Shown piece by piece: positions 44,603-55,490 of a stretch of DNA of 64,000 bases (the stretch's first letter is position 1; each line of letters starts with the position of its first letter). A program made the translations under genes and the position numbers. The notes beneath the pieces are model-generated. The model ran no database searches and was not told where the DNA came from. It saw nothing but the letters and a program-made list of their open reading frames with translations. This DNA is from Bostrychus sinensis (taxonomy: Eukaryota; Chordata; Actinopteri; Gobiiformes; Eleotridae). The stretch lies in assembly GCA_020698575.1 (NCBI GenBank), contig CM036241.1, forward strand, positions 32,299,416 through 32,363,415, written 5' to 3'.

Positions 44603-45328
44603 CAGTGGTTTGCAAACTGTGGTATGGGTCCAACTGGTGGTACGCAGGCTTTTTCTGGTGCTTAAAACCTGGTATAGTCCTGGCTTAGGTATGGTTTAGT
44701 TCTAGTTTAGTCATTAATCAGTCCTAGTTATGGGCTGGTTTAGGCCTAGTTTAGTTTTTGATCAGTCCAGGTTTAGTCCTGGCTTAGACCTGGTTTAATC
44801 CTGGTCATGGTCAAGACCTGGTTTAGACATGGTTTAGTCCTGGCTTGCACCTGGTTTAGACCTGGTTTAGTTTTTAGATTTGTCCTGGTTATGTTCTGGT
44901 TTAGTGTTGGTTTAGTCCAGGTTAGACTTGGTTTAGACCTTCTCACCTGCTGTTTAGACCTGGTTTAGTCCTAGCTTAGGCCTAGTATAGTCCTTGATCA
45001 GTACTGGGTATGTGCTGGTACCTAGTTTAGTTCTTGATCATTCTTAGTTTAGTCTTGGATTAGACCTGGTCAGGTGCTGGTTAAGTACTGGTTAAGTTCT
45101 TGATCAGTCCTGGTTTAGCCCTGGTTATGTGGTGGCTTAGGCATGATTTATTTTAATCCTAGTTTAGACCTTGTTTAGGTTCATTTTAGTCTAGTTTTAG
45201 CAGTATTTAGTCCAGGTGTTGTACCTATTTTGTCCTTTTTTTTCTTTCTAGTTATGCTAATTTTAGTGCACTGGTACTTTGCAAGCCAAATATGATGGTA
45301 CTTAGTGTGAAACATTTCAGAATCACTT
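44603..45328 (+). mobile_element. hAT-like element filled with TTTAGTCCTGG array
   Basis: The ends CAGTGGTTTGCAAACTGTGG and (reverse complement) AAGTGATTCTGAAATG resemble hAT termini. Flanks CTCTTTGT and CTCTATGA are only partly alike. Almost all of 44665-45200 is irregular repeats of GGTTTAGTCCTGG, GGTTTAGACCTGG and GATCAGTCCTGG units, about 20-35 copies by eye. The same ends and array, reversed, occur at 57688-58128. Confidence 0.75.
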
Positions 45329-45539
45329 CTCTATGAATATCTATATAGTTTCTTAAAGACTGGGATATCATTAACCTTTATAATGGGTGATAATGATGCT
45401 AAATTGTCATGTCAAGAAGATATATTTAACATCTGCGTGGTGTGATAAGACTACTCGACACACCCCAATGGTAAACTATGGCCAAACAGCTCTCAATGTT
45501 CCTGCCACTTATGCGTTACAAAGTGTCAAACTCTGGGCG

Positions 45540-45800
45540 TCATAGTCTTCCATCATAAATTTTAATTAGTGGCTGTTTTAGACCTTTCCAGTGGTTGCTG
45601 TTATTTAAACCTCTCTGCGTTCCACTGCGCCCAGCTCCTATACTCTCTGACTTAATTGCGTCGCTTAACAAAGTGGCAATCAATCAAACCGCTCACTGGT
45701 TACCTGTCATCTCAGCCAGCCGTGAAATAGACGAGGGACACCATTCCATCTCTGCTTTTGTCTGCCTCCACTGTTTTTACAATGGGTGGAGGAGAGAAGA
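45540..45800. promoter_or_regulatory. Candidate enhancer-like conserved block
   Basis: Unique and CpG-retaining: ATAAATTTTAATTAGTGGCT, TTAATTGCGTCGCTTAACAA, GCAATCAATCAAACCGCTC (PBX/HOX-like ATCAATCA) and GTTACCTGTCATCTCAGCC (TGTCA/MEIS-like). The 83-codon frame 45595-45846 lacks a domain and splice sites. Confidence 0.4.
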
Positions 45801-46199
45801 TGTGAGGAGTTTTATAATGTGGGGTCTATTTATTTTGGTATCTTAAGTTTTGAATTATTTTACCAACCTATATTTAACTTTTGGAACCACTGCAAAACAA
45901 CTATGTTAGTAGTAGCATTGGTTTTTATATGGGTAATCAGTTTTGCAACAGTTTTGAGCATTATTTAAAAAACATCCCTTCAGTATTTAGAAACTTTAAG
46001 TCTTCAGTAATAAGCTAATTTAAATCAATATGATATGAATGTTTTAATTAAGTAACTCATAAAAATGTTATTAATTACATATTAATTAATGTCTGTGAAT
46101 ACTCTCACTCATCACCCGAAACCACTCAGGCTCTTTCATAGTCTATTTAGTCTCTTTACTGTAGTACTGTTTAATAGTGGGACATTATTCTAAAGTGAT

Positions 46200-46490
46200 G
46201 CTTAATGTTTAAACTTCGCATATAAAGATGTCACTTTGACTTTGCAGAGAACGCTCACAAAATGTTTAATTAGCACGACTAATAGCAACATGACGCTAAC
46301 GGATGGATAAATGAGCTGACTTCATAGTGACGTAATTTAAGCACTAAAATGATCAGAATGAGCCCAGTGACAGCGTATGGGCTTTAGAAATGTGCAGGAC
46401 GGCCTCATCAATTAGGATTACTAACATGAAACAAAATGCTACTCCAGATGTGTTTTTGACATGGTTATACACGTTATAACATGGTCAGAA
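46200..46490 (+). mobile_element. Family A MITE fragment, copy A3
   Basis: TCACTTTGACTTTGCAGAGA, GCAACATGACGCTAACGG, ATAAATGAGCTGACTTCAT, GGGCTTTAGAAATGTGCAGG and GATGTGTTTTTGACATGG follow the A1 interior in order. Both TTAA ends are missing, so it is a truncated or decayed copy. Confidence 0.7.
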
Positions 46491-46884
46491 GCCATTGTAG
46501 GCAGATCATTTATTGTGGAAAAACCTGAAAGGGAAAATCAGAAAGATAAAAAGACATAGGTACTATATCATGAGTCAGTCTTTAGTAATAAGCTCATGTT
46601 TTGGTGTCTAATATTAATAATTCTGTTGTGGTACCAGATGGAGACCCCAGTTTGAAGCCACCTGAACTGACACTGCATTAGTCACACACAGTTCTTTGTT
46701 TGTCTGCTTTGTTTCACATGTTTGTTCATAAAATAAATTCAGTTTACAGAATCCAAAAATTGCATGGTCTATCAAAGGGTTAAAACCAAACATATACTGT
46801 ATATTTTTATTATTATTGCATTATAAAGGGTTCTCACAGTAGTAACCAATAGAACTCACAAGGTTTAATGAGACAGTCACGCTG

Positions 46885-46905
46885 AAAAAAAAAAAAAAAA
46901 AAAAA
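46885..46905 (+). repeat. Poly-A run of 21 bases
   Basis: Directly abuts the reversed V-SINE at 46906. Confidence 0.9.
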
Positions 46906-47155
46906 GGTTGGAGCCTATTCCAGCTACTACAAGCCTAAGGTAGAGAACAGGTAGTCTCACATTCATTCTCCATGAGCAATTTAGATTCACCATTTCACCT
47001 ATACATGCATTTTGTTTGGACAGTGGGAGGAAGCCAGTGATGTCTCAAAATAACAAAGAGAGGGCATGCAGACTCCACACAGAAATGTTGCAGCTGGCTT
47101 GGGGATTTAACCCACAAACTCCTTACTATAATACATGAAACGTCAACCAACTACT
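46906..47155 (-). mobile_element. V-SINE copy S6, reverse
   Basis: GGTTGGAGCCTATTCCAGCT, TCTCACATTCATTCTCCATG, CCTATACATGCATTTTG, ACAGTGGGAGGAAGCC, GGGCATGCAGACTCCACACA and the reversed head (GGGGATTTAACCCACAAACT) follow the reversed V-SINE order. Nearly full length, decayed. Confidence 0.8.
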
Positions 47156-47299
47156 GACTCCCAAATTAATTTCTTGTGGTCAGTTCACTTGATGTCTCCT
47201 TAAATATAGAGCTAACTTTATTTTATCCAAAACGTATCAGTTACTTAAGATAACAGTAAAGGTGAGTCTCCATACAGAATCACTTTAGTTCAACAGAGC

Positions 47300-47790
47300 T
47301 GAGTTCCTTTAGATAATCCTGATAGGAGATGGCGGCTGAAAGGGCAGTAGAAGGATGTGTTTCAGGGACGGTTTTGGGGAAGTTTATCACTTGATTAATG
47401 GAGCATTGATATGCATAGCTTATGAAATGAAAGGCTGGGAAATTGCTTTCCTATCTTGATGGGCTGATAATGTGAATAGGACGGGGGACTGGCCTAGCTC
47501 AGTCAACAGTACCTGTCATTACACCTTTGGTCCCCATCAGCCGAGTCATCTGTCTTCTCCAGATATGCTTCAGAGGCGTAATCTCTCAGAGCAATTAGGT
47601 CTTCCTCCTTCTCCAATTGTATTTAAATGGCAAATTATAATTTCTCCTCCTCTCCAGCTGTGCGTGGGAGACGGCTGCAGCTGCATGTTTGCTCAAAGTA
47701 GTTCAGAAGAGCGGGAAATGGTCTCGGCTCATTAGTTTTGGGTTCTGCAAAGTGCCCTGCTGCTAATTAGCTACACTAATATTTACAAAA
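47300..47790. promoter_or_regulatory. Candidate enhancer-like conserved block
   Basis: Nearly 500 bp of unique, balanced sequence. Sites include ATCACTTGATTAATGGAGC, TTGATATGCATAGC (POU-like), AGAGCAATTAGGTC, CTCCAATTGTATTTAAATGG, GGCTGCAGCTGCATG (E-box CAGCTG), CTCATTAGTTTTGG and TGCTAATTAGCTAC. The 87-codon frame 47472-47735 has no domain. Confidence 0.4.
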
Positions 47791-47854
47791 AGTCATCATT
47801 GTTTAATATTGATATCCTGTCCATTTTTCATTAACTAATATTCTACTGGGATGT

Positions 47855-48095
47855 GTGGTGGCAGAGTAGTTTGCACTCTTGCCCCTTGGCAAAGACACTG
47901 TGGGTTTGCTCCTCTGGTCGGGCGCCAACTCTCTCTCTGTGTGGAGTCTGCATGCAAAGACATGCATGAATTAAATTGGTTAATCTAAATTACCCATAGT
48001 GAATGAATGTGAGAGTGAATGGTTGCCTGTCATTGTCTCTAAGTGGCAGTTCTGTGACTAACTGGTCATTGTCCAGGGTGTAGGCTCCTGCTCAT
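47855..48095 (+). mobile_element. V-SINE copy S3
   Basis: Head GTGTGGTGGCAGAGTAGTTT, body TCTCTGTGTGGAGTCTGCAT with a deletion, and tail AAATTACCCATAGTGAATGA, GAGTGAATGGTTGCCTGTC, CTGGTCATTGTCCAGGGTGT. It ends 26 bp before B5. Confidence 0.75.
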
Positions 48096-48121
48096 AACAC
48101 GAATACTATGTTATGTTATGT

Positions 48122-48673
48122 TAGCCTGACCAGCCAGACTAACTCTGTACCTATTCTATACAAAGTTAGTCTGGCTCAACATGGTTTGAATTTCATCTCT
48201 GTGAACAATCACGGGCGGAGTAACCAATCAGAGAAATGACGGGTGGCGTAAGCACTGCTGACCTGTAACCCAAACAAGACAGGGACTGACAGCAGACGTC
48301 AGTTGAATTAGGAGTTTTGGTAAAAGTTTGAATGTGGTCATTGATGTCAGATGTCAACAGGACTTTACTGTTAGTAAAATAGCAACACAGAGGACTGAAC
48401 AACAATGTGAACTTCAACAGAATCAATAGGTGACGATGAAAATCATTAAACACCATTAATCAGGTGAGAGAAGTTACTAAATTTGGTCTGTATTAGCCCA
48501 ACGCCATCTTGATTAATGTTGATAGATTATATTCTGCATTTGTAAGACACACTGCAAATAAACGCTGTGAAAGGCCGACTCTAAATCAACTGAGTGGAAA
48601 CGGTTTGCTGTGGCTAAGGAACCAGACTATCATGCTTTCTAAAAGAAAGTAGGAGGGTCTGACTGGCCAGGCT
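48122..48673 (+). mobile_element. Family B hAT-like MITE, copy B5
   Basis: Starts TTAGCCTGACCAGCCAGACT and ends GACTGGCCAGGCT, clear inverted repeats. Contains AACCAATCAGAGAAATGACG, AGTCCTGTTGACATCTGACA (reverse) and AAGAAAGTAGGAGGG. Flanks GTTATGTT and CTGTTAGA are not a convincing duplication. It is 552 bp, close to B3. Confidence 0.8.
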
Positions 48674-50288
48674 CTGTTAGATGATTGTGGATAGGTAATT
48701 TAGTCTATACTTGTCAGCTCTTGACCAGTTTAGAGAAGCAGACTGGAGCAGTGCCACATGTACTTGTTAGTGCTAAGTCTTTTGGCTGATAAAATAAGTA
48801 ACAGACAGTATAACACACACAATGAGTTTTTAAAAGATATCCCCAAGGTCTTAAAAGCATTGAAACAGTTTTAAATTTGATCGTGTCAAAATCAAGGCCT
48901 TAAAAGTATTAAATATTATGAGTAGATATTAAATTTTGTTCATCTAGGTCTTAAAATTTGTCAAAACATTCTGTTCATTTTACAAAAGTAGAGTCAGTAC
49001 AATATACAATGTACAAAATATATTTATTGAAGAGGTGTTATTATTGAAATGGATGATTTCCTCTTTTCATAATTTTAAATGCAGCACTGGTTATTTCCCC
49101 TGTATTAGACTTTTAACATAAAATCCTTGAGTTTCAGAGAGTAGTACAAATAATTTCTTAGTGTAAATTCCTACAGATTAGTTAGTTTATTCAGTCAGCA
49201 AAAGTAAACAATTATTGTTCTATTGTTGACAATGCTGGCATTAAATTTCACTCTAAGTGGCATTAAAAAGTCTTAAAAAGGTCTTCAGGTAGCTTCAGAT
49301 TTTGTCTTGTAAAATTTAAGACCTATCATTGCTCCTGTCTGCTTTTCCAAACTGTGTGATGAATAACTATCTTGAGTGTGCCTTCATGAAAATATAGATT
49401 AGATCCATTTTTTTTCAGTATGAAGAACTATATTTTTGAAAGGAACTTGAAGCAGCTGCTGAGAATTTTGATGAATCCGCTCATATCTATTTTCAGTATC
49501 AGTGTCTCAGAGCGTAACCCCACTTGACCACAAAAGGCCTGCTTGTTCACCCAGTCGCGTGGCTCTAAATGGTCTTAAGTTTGTATTCTACATGGTGCAA
49601 ACCTTTGGAGAAAGGTCACAGTCTGATCTAAGTCTTGTTCATAAAACTACTCAGAAAGAGTCATGTAAGGTGATTTGGGAGGAAATGTGTTCTTTCTCTG
49701 TCTCTGTTTTCTGTCTGAATAGAAAGGTTTGTTCTCTTTTAGTAACTCCATTCTGTTCTAAAAACACAGGCATCTGACTGTCGCACATTCAACGTACACG
49801 CAGTCCCCACTGTCTATGTCCTAGATTCTTTATGCACCTGTGCACGAATGGATAAATAGACCAGATAATATTTCAGTTTCAAACACAAACTCTCTAAATA
49901 CTTTCCGACAATGAAGTTAAATTAGTCTCATCTGCATTTAGAATACATTCATTTAGGTTCTCCAAAAATGAAAACTCTACTAAAGCCACAACTTCCTTCC
50001 CTCCTAACATCCCCTATTTTAAGTTTGGTGTTGAAACAATGCAAATAAATGTGGATTCCACTGTGCTTCTCTCTCCATGTGTGTTTTCAGCATGTACACA
50101 AGCAGACATAACTCCTGGTGAAATAGACCCTAAACATAGAAACACAAGATGATCTTTCATCACGATTGATTCAGTTTTGACAAGTATTGTAGACCATCAA
50201 CCAAGGGGAATGTCTTGTGTTTTAATGGTATTTGCCCCTATTGTATGCATGTGTGTAATGACCAAAGCTCAGGGTCTCAAGTTGTAAA
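48674..50288. other. Mostly unique AT-rich DNA, no gene
   Basis: 49505-49570 is GC-balanced (GAGCGTAACCCCACTTGACC, CCCAGTCGCGTGGCTC), a weak conserved-element candidate. The frame 49502-49777 has no domain. 48840-49330 repeatedly contains TTAAAA and TCTTAAAA phrases but no definable unit. Confidence 0.3.
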
Positions 50289-50835
50289 TACCCATCCATC
50301 TATTTTATTCCACTTTATAGAGCTGGTTTGAGGGGCAGCAGTCTAAGCAGAGATGCAGCGAATTCCCTCTTCCTCCAGCTTTTCCAAGGTATTTCAAAGA
50401 TGTTCCAGGCCAGCCCAGAAATAGTCCCTCCAGCCTGTCCTAGGCTTTCCCCAGGGACCTCCTCTGAGTGGGACATGCCCGGAACACCTCACCAGGGAGG
50501 CGACCAGGAGGCGTCCGGAACAGATGCCCAAGCCACCTCAGCTGCCAGTGTGGAGGAGCAGCGGCTCTACTCCCAGCTCTTTCCGGGTAACCAAGCTCCT
50601 CACCCTATCTCTGAGGGAGCATCCAGTCAATCTTCTGAGGAAACTCATTTCGTCTACTCGTATTTGGGATCTTGTTCTTTCAGTCATCACCCAAAGCTCA
50701 TAGGTAACAGCAGGAACACAGATTGACCAATAAATTGAGATCTCTGTCTTTCAGCTCAGCTCCTTCTATACCACAACTGACCAATACATCGACCAGATTA
50801 CTGCAGATGCTGCACCTTTCTGCCTGTAAATCTTA
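50289..50835 (-). mobile_element. Rex3-like (RTE clade) LINE fragment
   Basis: The minus strand encodes a broken Rex3/RTE ORF end: TYELWVMTERTRSQI, EMSFLRRL, SLRDRVRSLV, LGVEPLLLH, then after a stop GRLLVASLVRCSGHVP, GGPWGKPRTGWRDY, and a final part ending at ATCCATC tail remnants (50292-50300 on this strand as CCATCCATC). Stops and frameshifts show it is inactive. The 132-codon plus-strand frame at 50328-50726 is the antisense shadow of this repeat, not a gene. Confidence 0.85.
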
Positions 50836-51227
50836 AGGAGGTTGACTGAACATACCCTTGTTTTAAAATCCTGAATACCAAAGCTAAGAACTTTATGCAA
50901 TTTGGTCATTAAAGTTAAGTTGTACTGTGCATAAATGCCAAATAGATATTAATGAAAGAGATATAGGTAGCATTATAGTTTATAAAGTATCCTTATTGTC
51001 CTTTTTGTCCTTACCTATGTTTGCATCTCAGTTTGAGTCAAAATCTAAATGCCTACAGCAGTCATACCTGGTGTGTTAAGACAATGATACCTGCCAAATC
51101 CGCCTTAATCTTTCTTTGGTATTAGTTTAAGAGGAGGATAAATGAGACTGTCTAAACCTCATCAACAAGGAGATTATCCACAGAGTCTAGCCAAAGTAAT
51201 TAATCATTCACTATTACAAAAATAAAA
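50836..51227. other. AT-rich DNA, no feature recognised
   Basis: No gene or repeat is recognised between the Rex3 fragment and the palindrome. Confidence 0.3.
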
Positions 51228-51267
51228 AGCATTTATTTCTATTCTTTAAAGAATAGAAATAAATGCT
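51228..51267. repeat. Perfect 40-bp palindrome
   Basis: Each 20-base arm, AGCATTTATTTCTATTCTTT and its exact reverse complement, meets at 51247/51248 with no spacer. It can extrude as a cruciform or give an RNA hairpin without a loop. No surrounding terminal repeats or flanking duplication explain it. Confidence 0.95.
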
Positions 51268-51850
51268 ACTTTTTAGACTTGCCAGCATCCAAATTATTTT
51301 ACTAGTCTATACAAGTGAGTCAAGTTGGCCCATGTTGATTTCCAGGAGGCAGAACAAATGAATGGAGAGATTAATCTGGCTGGCTTTTTCTATTTTCCTG
51401 GTGCATTTTTTATAAACTGCAAGTGCCCCTATTGTATTAACATATTTACACTGATATAAATCGAAAAACCTTTAAGGCCCTCTAAGTGAAGCCTCATGGT
51501 AGCATACATCGACACTGATTAGTGTAAGCAGTCTACAAGCAGCGATCAGCAGTACAGTAGTGCCACTCTTCCTGCTGTTTAAATGAAGCCTTGAGTGTGT
51601 CTCCTGGGTAGGAACCTAATCTGCTCACAGTAGAGGAGAATGGCTTTTCTGCCCATTGCCCTGATAGTGTCTTGTCAGCTGAATATTGTATCTGGATATT
51701 ATTTCATCCAGCTTTTTTTCTGACATTGAAATTAAAGTCATTCGTCATGCTTTTACAAAGTGTGAAGCAATTAAAAGATGTAAATAAAGAAGGAATCTGG
51801 ACATGGTTTATGCAGGACTTTCTGAAAAATCTCTTAACAACAGAAACTAA
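51268..51850. other. Unique DNA with a weak conserved-element candidate
   Basis: 51480-51670 is balanced and repeat-free (GCATACATCGACACTGATTA, GCAGCGATCAGCAGTACAG, GTTTAAATGAAGCC). No gene is seen; the frame 51672-51881 runs into the following MITE. Confidence 0.3.
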
Positions 51851-52354
51851 GGCTGTGTCCGAATGTCTTGCCTGGCCTTGAACCCCTCAGTCACTATATT
51901 AGTCCCACATTATATAGCAGACTATATAATTCTCATTTTGTGAATGATTTGGACACTTGCTCATTATTTTTAATTTGCTGTTGGTCACGTGACTGGCAAA
52001 TGTTATTGATAATGGACTTCTGTAATAAAGCCAGACCAGACCTGATTGATATTTCTTTTTCTTTTTTTTTCTGCTAAGGTAAGCTAACGATAGTAATTTT
52101 GCACCGTAATTTATTCATGATAACAACATGAAACAGAAACCAAAAGTAAAATCAGCATTTCTGATTGGTTCCATTCAGACGTGTTGTGTACAGTTTAAAT
52201 TCCTGCTCCTCTGTTCCACTCCTCTCCTCAGAAACTCAGAAAAGACCATCAATGTCTACTACTTTTCAAAATGCACTGTGAGATTTTTTTTTATCCACTA
52301 GATATTTGGACACCACAATGGTGAGACAAATTAGGCAGAACATTCAGACACAGC
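51851..52354. mobile_element. PIF/Harbinger-like MITE, about 504 bp
   Basis: The left end GGCTGTGTCCGAATGT and the reverse complement of the right end GCTGTGTCTGAATGTT are inverted repeats of a type common in fish. TAA abuts both ends (51848-51850 and 52356-52358 allowing one extra A), consistent with a 3-bp Harbinger duplication. Interior ATTTGGACACCAC repeats part of the end motif. Non-coding. Confidence 0.6.
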
Positions 52355-53289
52355 ATAATTTAAATCTTAAGGACAGAATCCCCACTGACAAACAGTAGTG
52401 ATCTTGGGGAAACCAACAATGTATCAGCAATGACACAATGCATCCCCAGCTCTTATCATGTATACATTTAAAAATCACAATTTAAAACAATAAAAAAGTG
52501 CTTTATTTGGATTACTGCAAGACATTCCTTTATGATGTTATCGTGACTTGTACACATAAACATAAACAAGCACAAGAAGCAATGTCTAGGCTATACGCTG
52601 CTATTCTTGTTTGTGATTGAATGATTAAACCTGAATCACTTGGTTTTCTGTGGGATATTAAGTGAAAGTAAACTTTATCAAATGCACAAAATAGTACACT
52701 CAGTCACTTCTCTCCTCTCCTGCCTTTGTGCTGTGTTTCTGAAAGGTTTGAAAGTTTGCCTGGTGCTATGCAATGTTTCATGTCTAGTTTAATTTTTCAT
52801 AAATACCAACTGTGGCGCAGAGAGTGGTGTACACCAGTTTCTTTTAGCCCTCATTTTGTGCATACACAAGCTTTATAATATGTAGTCTTGATTTTAAAGT
52901 GACAGTAATGCCCAGATTGACCACAGAGAGCAAATGGCTTGAGTGAAATAAGCCATTTTTGTTACTATATAATTATAGAAGGAGGACTTGAGTATTATCT
53001 TCCACCAGTCTTCAACTCTATGCTAAATGCTAAAACAAAGGCACAGAGCATTTCACTCCAAGTTTCACCATAACAAGATAACTGTCAACGTCCCAATGAC
53101 CATCTTCCAAATAAAAAACTTTGTCCAGATGCCTTCCAATGTCAACATTTTAAATGGATCACTTGAATGACTGAGAACTTGCACCAAGTGTGAATCTCTG
53201 CATTTAAGAGACCTATTTACTGAACTGCCCCACTGAGCTCTATGACGTACAACACCTACTCCTAATTCTCCTCCTGCTTTTGAATTTTA
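52355..53289. other. AT-rich DNA, no feature recognised
   Basis: No gene, repeat or motif cluster is recognised. Confidence 0.3.
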
Positions 53290-53520
53290 TCTAATTAATG
53301 GAACTGTATTGTCATTTTCGGCCTCTCCTCAGTGGGCAGGAAGCGCTGAAAACCAAAGGGGCTCGAGGACAGTGTAATCTGATAATAGGTCTGCAAGCCT
53401 GGCTGAGAACATTAGATATAAATTCAATAATGCAAGATTTGTGCTCGGACAATTGGATTTTGATTGGCATAATTGACAATTACCATTCAGCAGCATGTAA
53501 CACAGCCCATTGTTAAGTGT
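53290..53520. promoter_or_regulatory. Candidate enhancer-like conserved block
   Basis: Unique and balanced: GTGTAATCTGATAATAGGTC, ACATTAGATATAAATTCAAT, CGGACAATTGGATTTTGATT, GGCATAATTGACAATTACC and CAGCCCATTGTTAAG (SOX-like ATTGTT). The frames 53298-53516 and 53329-53643 on opposite strands overlap and carry no domain. Confidence 0.4.
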
Positions 53521-54654
53521 ATGTGATCCGCTGGTTGTCAGAACAAACAAACAAGGCGTTGTGAAACAGAACAGTGGTAAACATTCAGATTCAGCCCTAA
53601 ATGTCTGTCCGCAGAATATGTTTGCTGTCATTAGCTTCATCAAGAATGGGCTAAAAACACTGCAGACAATCTAATCTGGTGACGTGCCCATCTCCTATGT
53701 CTTATGTTGTCAACGTTTGTGTTTTGACAATCAGTGATAAAACAGTAAGTATTGGAGTAAGCACTGCATCAGCATACAAGAGTCAAGGAAACAGGAGAGT
53801 TTCATTTGTTTGAGAGCAAAGAATGATTTGTTGTTGAAGGCATGAGTCTAGCCTAAAGGAGCCAAAATAAAAAGTATGTTTTCATTGTAAAATGTTACTG
53901 GTTCTCATTCATTTATCTTCTTTTCCTTATTCTAGGCACATTTAGCCTATCCCAGCGTTAGTCGCAGGGCCACTAAATTGTATAACTCCACCAAAAAGAT
54001 AATGTTTTTGATGGAATTGGTTTGTTTGGTTAACTCAAAAATGTATTTGCAGATTTTCATGAAATTTTCTGGAAAGTGCATGACGTGTTCTTTTTCTTTT
54101 TAATAAAGACTCCAATCAGCTTTTTTGTCTTTTTGTCTTTTTATTCGCATAAGCCACATTACAGAGCTCTGGGTTGGATTTATCCCTACCGCCTACGTCT
54201 TAGTCAGGGCTTACGCTGGGTGTCCAACAACGACTGTCCCTATCACACTGAATATATACCCAGGCTCAACTTCATACCATCCCACTCCAGATATGGGCAT
54301 AGTCCAGGATCTGAACCAGTTCTTAGGCAGAGCAGTGCTGTGTTGTAAGGGAGGGACTGTTATCACTTCTGCACTCCCATGCTCACATTTCCAGACTCAC
54401 ACATTGTTCCCTTGCCCTTCATGCGGCGTCTTGAGTCTGGGTCAGGTCCTGGTCACATGATTATATACATTTCTTCACATTCCATTATATACTTGATCAT
54501 GTTCAAATCACATACAACAGTCAGTAATGGGATAGAAAAACAAATGGTTGGTTTTACTGTGGCTCCAGATCTCTGTCTGGGCCCAAAAATGTGTTCAATA
54601 ATTTTATATCAGAGTGCAGAGTGTTGTGGTCTTTTGAACATTTGAACATACTGT
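53521..54654. other. Unique DNA with a tiny V-SINE relic, no gene
   Basis: 53908-53975 (TCATTCATTTATCTTCTTTT, TAGCCTATCCCAGCG) resembles the reversed V-SINE end. Overlapping frames at 54076-54348, 54125-54460 and 54379-54645 lack domains. Confidence 0.35.
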
Positions 54655-54947
54655 ATATCAAATAAAAAGTGTACTTCACTTTTTTTGATAAAGGAATGAG
54701 AGCAGTCTGAATGTAGAGGGCATGTTGATTGGTCAGTGCTTCCTGGAGTTGGCCAGAGTTTGTGGGTGAGGCAGAGGTTCGGGCAACCGAGTGTTTTGAG
54801 AACTCAGAAAGGCCATGCCAGAGAATAAAGGAATACTTAAACATGCGGGACTGAAGCAGGACACAACTCCAAATATGATTTTGATCAGGGAACAACATTA
54901 TAACATGATAGAAAGCTCTGAAACGTTTATTAATATAGCCCCTTTAA
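54655..54947 (-). mobile_element. Family A' TTAA MITE, copy A'4
   Basis: The right end ACAACATTATAACATGATAG, AAAGCTCTGAAACG and AATATAGCCCCTTTAA retains TTAA (54944-54947). The interior (GAATGTAGAGGGCATG, CAGTGCTTCCTGGAG) is shared with A'3. The left end lacks a clear TTAA. The minus-strand frame 54554-54898 is a by-product. Confidence 0.75.
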
Positions 54948-55289
54948 CTGTAATGTGATCCTCAATTCTGTACACACTTTATACTAACTACTAACTTCAG
55001 TATTAACTAAATGTTTAAAATCACAAATTCGTTGGACATATTTTAGCTGATAGTTCTGTAGGATACATTAACCAACCCCAAAATTCTCTGTTTTTGCCCA
55101 ATTAGCCTAACCTTTCTCGAGCTTATCTCAGTTCCAGAGGCACTAACCAATACTTTGAGTAAAAACAAAGACTTTCTCGTATTTAGAAAGTAAGGCAACA
55201 AATTAAAAGTTTAAAATAATCACAGAACACGTTCTTTATATTCCAGATCTGCTTCCACTTTCTGAATTAAAAAATGATGTTATTCTTGT

Positions 55290-55490
55290 CCTGTGAGACT
55301 GAGTGCTTGCTTGAATGGAGAAAATAAGGAAGTTATTGAGTTCTTCAGCCGTGCTTGTCTCGCTGCCATCAAACCATTTATCTTCCTTTTACATTACTCG
55401 GCGCTCATTAGTCTTGATTTAGTTTTGTGCCCACTCCCAAAACACATTCAATTAGGTGACAGTCAGAGTTCAGTACACTACAAACAGTGG
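55290..55490. promoter_or_regulatory. Candidate conserved non-coding block
   Basis: Unique sequence with TCTCGCTGCCATCAAACC, TTACTCGGCGCTCATTAGTC and CACATTCAATTAGGTGACAG. The frame 55293-55517 has no domain. Confidence 0.3.

Noticed and set aside
50328..50726. 132-codon plus-strand frame
   Set aside because: It is the antisense of a broken Rex3/RTE LINE coding region.
51228..51267. Possible microRNA hairpin
   Set aside because: No loop, arms of only 20 bases, and very AT-rich; kept as a palindrome instead.
54125..54460. 111-codon frame overlapped by others
   Set aside because: Three competing frames, no domain, no splice signals, no repeat-independent support.
54554..54898. 114-codon minus-strand frame
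   Set aside because: Mostly inside family A' MITE A'4.
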